DNA of 64,000 nt from Flagellatimonas centrodinii (GTDB lineage: Bacteria; Pseudomonadota; Gammaproteobacteria; Nevskiales; Nevskiaceae): NCBI RefSeq assembly GCF_016918765.2, contig NZ_CP092104.1, forward strand, positions 434,001 through 498,000. The letters run 5' to 3'. Shown piece by piece: positions 44,411 through 52,173 of the stretch. The position numbers were made by a program, and so were the translations under genes. Position 1 is the first letter of the stretch; each line of letters starts with the position of its first letter. The notes beneath the pieces were generated by a model. The model was not told the origin of the DNA. It ran no database searches and was given only the letters and a program-made list of their open reading frames with translations.

Positions 44411-44938
44411 TCACCCTGCCGAGACAGATTCACTCGGTCTGATTTGCGCCCGCTGCGTCGCCTGCATGACGCCTCGCAGGAGATTCTGCAAGCCGTTCGC
44501 GTCCAGCCAGGGCTGGTTCTTCACCAATTGACGGCAGATCAGCCCGGCCACCCGGACCGCGTCGGCGGACTCGATCGGAACCCCGAATAGCCCACGGTCC
44601 TTCTGAGCGACCTTGCCGTAGAACTTTCCGGATGCCTGCACTTCGATCGCGAACGATTTGTCGTTCTCCGTGCCATGCGCCCGCGCTTCAAATCGGGGAC
44701 GCAATCCGGTCAACACCGCGAGGACGTTGAGACACTCTGCCTGCGTGAGTTGCAGCACGATCTTCTGCCCCCAGTCGTACTTCTGCGGCGCCACCGCAGG
44801 CGCTCCCTGCACCGAGACCCGGAACTCGTCACCGGCTCGTGATTCGTCGTTCTCCCACGACAGCGCTGCCTTGCCGCCATAACATTTGACCGCGATGCGC
44901 GCGGGATCCTGACGTGATGAAGCGGGTGCCTCAGTCAT
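44411..44938 (-). CDS. Conserved-looking cytosolic protein, possibly ssDNA/RNA-binding (Whirly/MRP-like)
   Basis: A 175-residue soluble protein without signal peptide. A beta-rich core (RIAVKCYGGKAALSWENDE, FRVSVQG, QKYDWGQKIVLQLTQAECLNVLAVLTGL, KSFAIEVQASGKFYGKVAQKD) is followed by a C-terminal helical part with a LICRQLVKNQPWLDANGLQNLLRGV segment. The arrangement KYDWxxKIxLQLT...AExL reminds me of proteins related to mitochondrial MRP/Whirly nucleic-acid binders; that is memory-based and weak. GGAG precedes ATG 44938. Same strand as the flanking genes. Confidence 0.65.
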   Translation of the reverse strand: MTEAPASSRQDPARIAVKCYGGKAALSWENDESRAGDEFRVSVQGAPAVAPQKYDWGQKIVLQLTQAECLNVLAVLTGLRPRFEARAHGTENDKSFAIEVQASGKFYGKVAQKDRGLFGVPIESADAVRVAGLICRQLVKNQPWLDANGLQNLLRGVMQATQRAQIRPSESVSAG

Positions 44939-45054
44939 GGAGACTCCTGGTGTGTCGAATGTGCATCGAAGCACGCGGCAACCGCGACGCGGACGACGGC
45001 GTTAACCCGCGAGGTTGGGCAGAGAGTTCCCACGGCTAGCTGCACCGAACTTCG

Positions 45055-45073
45055 CTGTATGTCCCTGAAGTAG
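45055..45073 (-). promoter_or_regulatory. Degraded copy of the TGTCCC dyad upstream of the 44411-44938 gene
   Basis: TGTATGTCCCT (45056-45066) matches eleven bases of the 44383-44394 motif; at the same spacing the opposite arm is GCGACG instead of GGGACA (four of six). It lies about 120 bases before the gene start, with the same orientation to the gene as the other two copies. The 223-base gap 44939-45161 otherwise shows no gene. Confidence 0.4.
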
Positions 45074-45161
45074 GCGACGACACTCGGGCGGTAGTGCCGA
45101 GGATCGGGTGCTGAGATCAGCTGGGAAATACGAAGGTAGACCCTGATCGCCACTTCCAAGG

Positions 45162-45737
45162 TTAATTCCATGGGTTGCTGGCCCAGGCTTCCGCCTCCAC
45201 ATCGAGCTGGTCCTCGTTGAAGATGAGGTTCACCGTCAACGAGTAGCTGCTGAATAGGGTAGTGGGGTTGGGCAAGCCGGATTTCCAGAAGGCGGCGGTG
45301 CCCCGTAGTGGCAACAGGTTAACTTCCTTGCGGTAAATCTGGCCCGGGATTGGTGACCATTCGCAGCCGCGCCTTTCGTAGCCGCCCGAGTACGACGCGT
45401 CGGCTCTGTTGACCCTACACTCACTCCTTTCAGCTAGCTGCCAAACCACTTCCATCTTTAGGGGCAACGTCACCTTGTAGCCGTTGAACCTCCCTAGCCA
45501 GTAGGCGGCATCGCCGGTTAGCCCAGGTTGCAGCCTCGCAATGATGGGATACTCCTCTCCCGGACGCTCTTGAAAGTCAATCGTATTCTCCACTCCGTGC
45601 TCGCCAACCTTGAGCAGCAGAATCGCGTTTTCCTCCATGTTGTGCGCGTAAACCGCATAGTTTCCGACACAGCTCGATGCGGCCGCCATGACGCCGATCA
45701 TGAACACGATCAAAATTGCCGCAAGCTTTTTCTTCAT
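45162..45737 (-). CDS. Secreted or lipid-anchored protein, candidate immunity protein of the Rhs effector
   Basis: A 191-residue protein with an N-terminal hydrophobic leader (KKKLAAILIVFMIGVMAAASSC) that could be a signal peptide with a weak lipobox (ASSC) and a beta-rich remainder (YKVTLPLKMEVVWQLAERS, KEVNLLPLRGTAAFW, SYSLTVNLIFNEDQLDVEAEAW). It starts 26 bases after the rhs stop with GGGAGAA before ATG 45737. Immunity proteins for lipase effectors are typically small periplasmic or lipoprotein products encoded right after the effector, so position and localisation fit. No family was recognised. Its base composition looks less GC-rich than the neighbouring dcw and tam genes. Confidence 0.65.
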   Translation of the reverse strand: MKKKLAAILIVFMIGVMAAASSCVGNYAVYAHNMEENAILLLKVGEHGVENTIDFQERPGEEYPIIARLQPGLTGDAAYWLGRFNGYKVTLPLKMEVVWQLAERSECRVNRADASYSGGYERRGCEWSPIPGQIYRKEVNLLPLRGTAAFWKSGLPNPTTLFSSYSLTVNLIFNEDQLDVEAEAWASNPWN

Positions 45738-45763
45738 GACTTTCTCCCGGCACCCGGTTTGGC

Positions 45764-48700
45764 TTATTCACGATCTGGCGTCTTGATCTCGATTTCGAGA
45801 CCGTACGCATCACGAAGAAACGCGCTGTACCGAACGCCGTCGACAGCACCGACCATCGTACGTTCCCCTCCCAAATCGTTGCGCTTCCACTTTCCGTCAA
45901 TCTTGGCGTACTCCTGGCAATCAGAGAAACACCACTCGTCAACCAGAAACCGGTGGTCGTGGTACGCGAATGTGGCTTGATACGGCATTCCGAAGCCGAG
46001 CCATTCCCGCTGTGGAACCTCATCGACATCATTCAGGAACTTCAGGTTGCGTCCCGGTCGAAATGCGAAGTTATCTGGCGCATATCCCGGAGAGACCCCC
46101 ACACTGTCGTGAAGCACCGGCTGAGTTACAACGTGCCACTGCTGATCATCGTGAGAGATGTGGCTGCGATCGATATTGACCCCTGCTCTCTCAGCACGCT
46201 GCACCATCCACATGAACGCCACATCGGACAGGTCCCCTTCCCCATAGCCGCCCCCGATATCCGAATGCGCCCCGATAAAGCCCAACTCCTTTCGGCGCTC
46301 AGTGTTCAGTGACGGATCGTAGCGATGGTGAATAGAGACGCCATGGAAGTCACGTCGATTCTCGTTGACTGCCACCGCATGCGCGACGGACTGCACGGAC
46401 CATGGAATCGTTAGATCGATCTGGCGGAGGTCGTCAAACTGACTCACTCCAGAAATATCGCCCGTGGCGTCCCCTGGACTGTAATGCGGAACAGTGTCAA
46501 AAAGACCGAGAAATCGGAGGTTTGGGACGAAGCAGTAGCTTGCGAGGTGCTCTCGTGCCCGCTTCGCGCGGCCGCTGGTGAAGTCGATATAGCGATGCCC
46601 GCCACCCCGGTCCGGCTCACGGATCTCCAGCGGAAATGCGTTGTAGAGGAACTCCCCCTCTGAGCTTGCGAGGAAGTGATGGATCATGTTGACGAAGACT
46701 CGCGCGGCCGCTGCGCCACGCGAGAACCCGACAGTATCGATATCGAACTCGAATCCATAGTTCTTCCGCCAACGCAGAACATCAATGTAGTCGAAGAACT
46801 TTTCTGCCATGTACTCAACGCGGTACGGCATGCTTTCGCCCGACATTCCATCCAGAAGCGGCTGCCCTTCCATCTCCCATGGCGTATCGGTTCCTGGCCC
46901 ATTGATGTAGTAATAGGGTCTGCCGATGTCCGCTGGATCGCGATAGCTGTCCCGAATGCGCACGACATTGGTGATATCTGAATGTTCGCTAGGCGGGTCG
47001 GAGTTCCCCGTCCCATCAAAGGCAAACAGGATCAGCCCCGTCGGATCGATGTGGTTGATCGGGTCGTTGTTGGCGTAGGTGTAGGGGTTGGGCCCCGCCA
47101 CCAGGCCTAGGGGGTCGGATGACAGGTATCGCCCGAGGTCGGGGTCGTAGTAGCGGTGATGGTTGTAGTGCAGCCCGGTCTCGATATCTTCGTACTGGCC
47201 GGGAAGCCGCAGCGGGAGGGAGAGGCGCTGACCATCCGCATCCGGATCGTCATTCACCACGGCCCGCCCGAACGGGTCATACCGCGCGCGCCAAACCACT
47301 GCTTGCGCTTCATCGGTAACCGCGATCGGTGCGCCGAGGTGATTGGTGTGGATGGCATAGGTCTGGTCGCCCAGCAGCATGACCACCGGGTGATGCCCGA
47401 GGTAGAGATACTGCGCAAGGATGGTGCCGTCCGCATCTGCCTCCGCCAACAGATGGTCGCCTTCATACAGGAACAGGCGTTCTTCCAGAGTTCGGCCTTG
47501 AGTATCAAAGTGGGTCTTGCGAGTACGCTGCGCTCGGCTGTTGTAGGCATATCGCGCGATGCGGTGATGTCCGCGCCAGACCTCCTGGATCTGGCCGTTG
47601 GCATTGCGGTAGAACCGAAGGTCGCCGAGCTGCTCAACCTCCCCGCCCGGCCCGTGGCTGACCGCGCGCATTGTCGATCGGGGGCGCCACCCGGCTCGCG
47701 CTGCATCACCGACCTCCAATGCCAGCGGCGGAAACCAGCCGGTGTGTCGGAAGGCGGCGCCTTGCAGGCGGTTACTGGTATCGGCATAGCCGTACTCCAA
47801 CTGCCGCCCGTTAATCACATACCGGGTACGATTGCCGTTGCTGTCGTAGCGATAACCAAACAAGGCCTCGGGCGTCAGCGCAAAGTCGAGCCAGCCGTGC
47901 GCGTTGAAACGGAATCGCTTCAGGATGCGTCCACCATCATCAATGCCCGTGAGCTTACCTCGCGCGTTGTAGTGGTAGGTAAAGTCATGCAGGCCGGAGA
48001 CCTGAAGGCCACGCAGTTGCCCGCCCGCTCGTGCGACGGTGGTAGTGACTCCGTTGAACGCTGTCCAGGCAGCCATACGCCCGCTGGTCGGCGCCACATC
48101 GAGGCCGGTGATCAGCGGGCGATCTCGACGCAGGGGCCGGGCCTGGTACAGGCCCGACAGCCGACCGGGCTGGCTATCATCATCGTCATACCGGTAGGTG
48201 ATCCATCGCTGGTCCGGCAGCTGTCTCGCCACCAATCGCCCCCGGCTGCCGTAGCGATAGCGGGTACTGAAACGAACCTCGCCAATCTCATCAACACGTC
48301 GCGTCACGCGTCCGTCTGCATCGCGGTGGTAGCGCTCCCGGCCTTGTTGCGTTCGGACTTCGACGAGCCGAGACACTCCGCTGCCCGCATCCCATTGAAA
48401 GTGCGCCGCACCCGCCGCAAAGGTGGCCGAGGCCATACGGCCGGCAGCGTCATAGGCAAACTGCACCGCGCTTCCATCCGCGGCGACCTTGCGCCGGAGG
48501 CTGCCCATGCGGTCGTATTCGAAGCGGGTCAGCCCGCTATCGGGAGAGCGCTGGAACGCCTTGCGCCCGAAGTCATCCAGCCCGTACTCGGTGACATTGC
48601 CGTTTCCGTCCGCCAGGGCGATCAAGTGGGCGGGGGCGCCGTCAACGTTTCCCATCGTGCTGCTCAGGGCGGCCGTCGAACGGAAGCGGATCCGGCCCTG

Positions 48701-50860
48701 CTCACTGCTGACGCCCGACAGATGACCTGCCGAGTCGTACTGCAAGGCGAGTGGTGGCTGGTCATCAAGCTGAATGCCCGATACCCGCCCGTCCGTGTTT
48801 CGCCCGAGTACGCGCAGCACCCCACCGTCGGCGTAACGGATGGCCGACACCGCCCCGGCAGCATCGTGTGCCAGTGTCACCGGCGTGTCGTCCACCGACG
48901 GCTGCACACGCTGACCACCCGATGCGGCCACCGTCGTGTCTGCATCGACCCCGCGAGTGCGCGAAACCGCCGTGAAGCCTCCTTCCGGGCGTGGCGAGAA
49001 GCCGGTTTCGTTGAACGCCACCGGCTGCTGCTGCGCGTCATAGACCACCGTGATCGTCCGCTCGGCACCCGGCTTGATGCTGGGGATACTGGCGGTTGCA
49101 ATCGCCTGACGGTCACCGACATACGTGAGGCGCGCTAACACCTGCTGCTGATCACCCTCCCACTGCTTCAGCACCTGCGTCAAACGCCCCAGACTGTCGT
49201 AGCCGTAGACCCTTGTAGCGCCGTCGGCCCGGGCAATCTGCGTCACCTGCCCACGCGCGTTGTAGGCATACCGCAGGTTTCCCCCAGCGCTGCAGGGCGA
49301 GCACCCTGGGCCATCAATGGCCGCGACCACCGGGACGCCCGCCGAACGACCTGCGCGGTAGGTGCTGGTGCGCCCGCTCACATCGGTGACTTCGGTGCCA
49401 CCCTCGACGAAGCGCAGATCAACCCGCCGAAGCGCATCGGCTGGCACCGAGCGGATAGCGCGATCCTGACGGTCGTAGCGCCAGCTGCCGACACGGCGTT
49501 CGCGACTTCCGTGCGAGACATGGATAGAGGTCAGATTGTAGGCATCGTATGGATCGTCGTAGGCATACCGGCGTCGCGGCTTGTCGTGCGAGAGCACCGA
49601 TATCAGCCGACCATGGCGGTCGTGGCGGTACTGCGTGACATGCCCGGATGAATCCGTCACAGCCTGCAGCCGATCGTGCCGATCGTATTCAAGCGCGACC
49701 CCCTGACCCTGAGCATTCTGAATCCGCAACAGCCGCCCTTGCCGATCACGGATCAAACTGAGCTGACGGCCATCAGCGAAGCGTTGGGATTCGAGATAGC
49801 CCGCCGTTGAGAAGGTGAGCAGCGTCCCGTCATGCCACCGCCACTCATAGCCCCAAGGCCCGGCGACCAGCTGGCCGTCGGCTCGAAGTTGGGCCCGATA
49901 GTGTCTTACCTGGTTGCTTTCCCGTGTCGATATGAAATTGATACGCCGCCCATCGCCCTGCCAGAGCGTGATGCGATCGCCATCGTCAACCAGCGTGGTT
50001 TCGAAGCTGTGCCGCCACCCCTTGCCCAGTACGCCGGTGAAATTTGAACGGCTGTTGTAGTGGCGTTCGAACGCAAGGCCGAGGCCCGGCAAGGCAATGT
50101 CGGCCTCGCGCTGGTACTTGTTGCCGGTCAGAACATGAATGGGATTGCCGACATGGGTGGCCGGCAGCGCCGCCGTTTGCAGCGCGCCGGGCACCGGGAT
50201 GGTGGCGCCGGTGATGCCGCTGCCGGAAATGGCAGGGGAGGATGCCCCGCCACCCCCGGTTGCACAGTACTGCGGCCCCCCGTGGTCGCTGCCTTCGCCG
50301 CCATCGGTCACATCGTTGTCATCGCCATCACCCGAACCGGACCCGTCACCACCCGAGGTATCACCACCCTCGCCCCCACCGCCATCATCGCCAACGCCGC
50401 TGTCGTCGCCCTCGCTGCCTTCACCGCTGCCAGTCCCGTCTCCGGTGCCTGAGCCGGGATCGCTGCCGCTGTCACTCCCGCCCTCACTGTCACCGCCAGC
50501 GCCGCCAGTGCCGCCCTGGTCTCCAATACCACTGTCGTATCCGGGGTCCCCCTCCCCTGCACCTGTTCCGCCACCGTCACTGCCGCCACCGAGCCCGCCA
50601 CCTTCGGTCTGAAGGCCGTTCGCCAGCGCGTCTCCGCGCGGCAGGCTTGGCAGCCCGGCAACATAGAGAAAGCCGCTCTGCTCTTGTTGTACGGCGCTGG
50701 TCAGGCGCTCGATGGCGGACTGGGGAGGATTCCCGATCGGCACCGCGAGCGCGGTCGCCATGGTGCCGGTGATGAAGGCGTATTGATACAACGCGGCGCC
50801 GCGCTGCGCCGGACTGAACGAGCCGCGTGATCGTGATCCTGAACGCTTTCCTGAAATCAT
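45764..50860 (-). CDS. Rhs polymorphic toxin with pilin-like N-terminus and C-terminal DUF2235 hydrolase
   Basis: A 1698-residue Rhs/YD-repeat protein. Layout: residues 1-45 with basic start, G21 followed by AALYQY and a hydrophobic stretch (AFITGTMATALAVPI), resembling Flp/TadE class III leaders; residues about 95-205 acidic Gly/Ser/Asp-rich spacer; DUF6531-like GNPIHVLTGNKYQREADIALPG; many YD repeats (YRYDDD, YDSLGRLTQV, FEYDRMGSLRRK); the core end DPLGLVAGPNPYTYANNDPINHIDPTG (to about residue 1275); then a ~420-residue DUF2235/Tle1-like domain with FAFDGTGN, the nucleophile elbow GFSRG (Ser1380) and GAHSDIGGGYG (His1532). ATG 50860 has GGGGA upstream. It follows the LuxR-type regulator by 44 bases and precedes a candidate immunity gene. 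Predicted phospholipase-type toxin; no PAAR, VgrG or TcdB-type partner seen. Confidence 0.9.
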   Translation of the reverse strand: MISGKRSGSRSRGSFSPAQRGAALYQYAFITGTMATALAVPIGNPPQSAIERLTSAVQQEQSGFLYVAGLPSLPRGDALANGLQTEGGGLGGGSDGGGTGAGEGDPGYDSGIGDQGGTGGAGGDSEGGSDSGSDPGSGTGDGTGSGEGSEGDDSGVGDDGGGGEGGDTSGGDGSGSGDGDDNDVTDGGEGSDHGGPQYCATGGGGASSPAISGSGITGATIPVPGALQTAALPATHVGNPIHVLTGNKYQREADIALPGLGLAFERHYNSRSNFTGVLGKGWRHSFETTLVDDGDRITLWQGDGRRINFISTRESNQVRHYRAQLRADGQLVAGPWGYEWRWHDGTLLTFSTAGYLESQRFADGRQLSLIRDRQGRLLRIQNAQGQGVALEYDRHDRLQAVTDSSGHVTQYRHDRHGRLISVLSHDKPRRRYAYDDPYDAYNLTSIHVSHGSRERRVGSWRYDRQDRAIRSVPADALRRVDLRFVEGGTEVTDVSGRTSTYRAGRSAGVPVVAAIDGPGCSPCSAGGNLRYAYNARGQVTQIARADGATRVYGYDSLGRLTQVLKQWEGDQQQVLARLTYVGDRQAIATASIPSIKPGAERTITVVYDAQQQPVAFNETGFSPRPEGGFTAVSRTRGVDADTTVAASGGQRVQPSVDDTPVTLAHDAAGAVSAIRYADGGVLRVLGRNTDGRVSGIQLDDQPPLALQYDSAGHLSGVSSEQGRIRFRSTAALSSTMGNVDGAPAHLIALADGNGNVTEYGLDDFGRKAFQRSPDSGLTRFEYDRMGSLRRKVAADGSAVQFAYDAAGRMASATFAAGAAHFQWDAGSGVSRLVEVRTQQGRERYHRDADGRVTRRVDEIGEVRFSTRYRYGSRGRLVARQLPDQRWITYRYDDDDSQPGRLSGLYQARPLRRDRPLITGLDVAPTSGRMAAWTAFNGVTTTVARAGGQLRGLQVSGLHDFTYHYNARGKLTGIDDGGRILKRFRFNAHGWLDFALTPEALFGYRYDSNGNRTRYVINGRQLEYGYADTSNRLQGAAFRHTGWFPPLALEVGDAARAGWRPRSTMRAVSHGPGGEVEQLGDLRFYRNANGQIQEVWRGHHRIARYAYNSRAQRTRKTHFDTQGRTLEERLFLYEGDHLLAEADADGTILAQYLYLGHHPVVMLLGDQTYAIHTNHLGAPIAVTDEAQAVVWRARYDPFGRAVVNDDPDADGQRLSLPLRLPGQYEDIETGLHYNHHRYYDPDLGRYLSSDPLGLVAGPNPYTYANNDPINHIDPTGLILFAFDGTGNSDPPSEHSDITNVVRIRDSYRDPADIGRPYYYINGPGTDTPWEMEGQPLLDGMSGESMPYRVEYMAEKFFDYIDVLRWRKNYGFEFDIDTVGFSRGAAAARVFVNMIHHFLASSEGEFLYNAFPLEIREPDRGGGHRYIDFTSGRAKRAREHLASYCFVPNLRFLGLFDTVPHYSPGDATGDISGVSQFDDLRQIDLTIPWSVQSVAHAVAVNENRRDFHGVSIHHRYDPSLNTERRKELGFIGAHSDIGGGYGEGDLSDVAFMWMVQRAERAGVNIDRSHISHDDQQWHVVTQPVLHDSVGVSPGYAPDNFAFRPGRNLKFLNDVDEVPQREWLGFGMPYQATFAYHDHRFLVDEWCFSDCQEYAKIDGKWKRNDLGGERTMVGAVDGVRYSAFLRDAYGLEIEIKTPDRE

Positions 50861-50904
50861 GTCGTCCCCTATCGGTCGAGGTCCGTTACATTGGGCGCGG
50901 AGGC

Positions 50905-51585
50905 TCATCCGGCGTGCGGGGTATCGTCATCGCTGTCGGATGCCGAAGGTCGAAGTCGCTCGATGCCAATCTGAAAGCCGAAGCGCGTCAACTCGATACG
51001 CGAACTTGCGCCCACTTTCTCGCTGGCGCGACGGATGTAGGTCACCGCTGTGTTGTAGGTCACACCCATTTGCTGCGCGATGGTCCGCAGGGGGGCGCCG
51101 CGGCACAGTAACGCCAGCGCCTCACCCTCACGCCGCGAGAGTGTTTCCGCAATCGCATTGGTTCGGATGCGATACGTTTCGAACTGGGTTTGTAGTGCGG
51201 CGACGGCCTCGGCACATAACACCATTTCACCGCGGACGGCCGCCTGTAGGCGGCCGCGTGCAGATTCGGCCGGTTCGCACGTGAGTATGAAGCCGTCAGC
51301 CCCGGCCCTGAGCGCCAACGAGCATTGTTGCGGGGCGCTACCGACCGCTACCAAGGTAACGCCTTCTTCGCCGGCAACACGATCCCGTAACAGTGAGACT
51401 TCGGAATCGGTGATGTTGCTCAAGTTCGCCAGCACCAATTTCGGTGGGGGCGCTGCCTGGAGGAATAGACGCAAAGCGCGGTGATCACGACACCACTGAA
51501 GCGTGTATCCACGCGCCAGCTTTTTGACCCAATCCATAAATTGACGTGACGGGCGGTCACCCAAAACTGCGGATACCGGTTTCAC
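50905..51585 (-). CDS. LuxR-type (GerE HTH) transcriptional regulator with degenerate receiver
   Basis: A 226-residue regulator. The C-terminal helix-turn-helix is clear: LSRREGEALALLCRGAPLRTIAQQMGVTYNTAVTYIRRASEKVGASSRIEL. The N-terminal ~130 residues look like a receiver domain (KLVLANLSNITDSEV, VTLVAVGSAP, ALRAGADGFIL), but the usual phospho-acceptor position in the LANLSN strand lacks an Asp, so it may not be phosphorylated. GTG 51585 is chosen since AGGGAG lies seven bases upstream; ATG 51603 has no ribosome site. It is transcribed away from flp and toward rhs, and may control both. Confidence 0.85.
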   Translation of the reverse strand: MKPVSAVLGDRPSRQFMDWVKKLARGYTLQWCRDHRALRLFLQAAPPPKLVLANLSNITDSEVSLLRDRVAGEEGVTLVAVGSAPQQCSLALRAGADGFILTCEPAESARGRLQAAVRGEMVLCAEAVAALQTQFETYRIRTNAIAETLSRREGEALALLCRGAPLRTIAQQMGVTYNTAVTYIRRASEKVGASSRIELTRFGFQIGIERLRPSASDSDDDTPHAG

Positions 51586-51693
51586 TCTGACTCTCCCTGT
51601 CATTTTTGTTGCACGGCGGCCACCTGGAACTGCACCCTCGATACCGGTTCATGCACGCCGCCCCCGAACCCACTGCTAGAGGGACTTATCGCC

Positions 51694-51711
51694 TTGACAC
51701 GAAGATGTCAA
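51694..51711. promoter_or_regulatory. Inverted repeat TTGACA-N6-TGTCAA in the regulator-flp gap
   Basis: Perfect six-base arms at 51694-51699 and 51706-51711 in the divergent intergenic region. TTGACA is also a perfect -35 hexamer on each strand, but no good -10 follows at 16-18 bases on the plus strand. It is different from the TGTCCC dyad 40 bases to the right. Candidate operator or overlapping promoter for the divergent units. Confidence 0.4.
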
Positions 51712-51751
51712 TCCCGACGACATCACGCTCAGAACATCAAAACAGACCGTT

Positions 51752-51776
51752 TGTCACACGTTTTAGGGACATACAT
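51752..51776 (+). promoter_or_regulatory. TGTCAC-N8-GGGACA-TACAT dyad upstream of flp
   Basis: Arms TGTCAC (51752-51757) and GGGACA (51766-51771), spaced by eight bases, followed by TACAT. The right half AGGGACATACAT is a 12-base exact match (in reverse orientation) to 44383-44394 upstream of the small secreted gene. The site ends 87 bases before the flp start and lies 167 bases upstream of the LuxR-type regulator gene. Probable binding site of a shared regulator. Confidence 0.5.
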
Positions 51777-51863
51777 CGCACTCAATGGCGTCTAGCATCG
51801 GACCCTCATCGATAGACGCCCGACGCAGGCACCACGACGATCTTCATGGAAGGAGGAGCCGAC

Positions 51864-52145
51864 ATGCGCACATCCGCACGTATCACCACTTTGGGCCAGG
51901 GCATGGTCGAATACATCATCATTGTGGCCCTGATCGCGTTGGCCGCGATTGCGGCATTTTCCTACTTTGGCCAAGCCGTCCGCGGCCAGACTGCGCAGAT
52001 GGCAGCGCAAGTGGCAGGTGAGGACAACACCGACGGCACCGAGGCTGCGGAACAAGCCGCACAGGACGCGCTGACCGAAGCACAGGCTGATACGGGGCTC
52101 GGCAACTACACCAATCGCGACATCGCGGGTGACGAGGGCGGCTGA
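51864..52145 (+). CDS. flp: Flp-type pilin
   Basis: The 93-residue major pilin candidate of a Tad pilus. A short basic leader (MRTSARITTLG) ends in Gly11, the predicted prepilin peptidase site; the mature part begins QGMVEY with Glu at +5 and Tyr at +6, the classical Flp signature, followed by the hydrophobic helix IIIVALIALAAIAAFSYFG. The C-terminal half is polar, with acidic and Gln/Ala-rich stretches, longer than in minimal Flp pilins. AAGGAGGAG provides a strong ribosome site. First gene of the tad locus. Confidence 0.92.
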   Translation: MRTSARITTLGQGMVEYIIIVALIALAAIAAFSYFGQAVRGQTAQMAAQVAGEDNTDGTEAAEQAAQDALTEAQADTGLGNYTNRDIAGDEGG

Positions 52146-52173
52146 CGGCACCTCGCCAGGATCGAGCAGCCGC

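Noticed and set aside
47156-49138. Open frame of 660 codons on the plus strand opposite rhs
   Set aside because: Shadow of the Rhs repeats; composition follows the complement of YD-repeat codons and no start signal is seen.
45162-50860. Insecticidal Tc toxin (TccC-like) interpretation of the Rhs protein
   Set aside because: No TcA or TcB genes are present, the N-terminus is pilin-like and the tip is a DUF2235 hydrolase; a polymorphic contact-toxin reading fits better.
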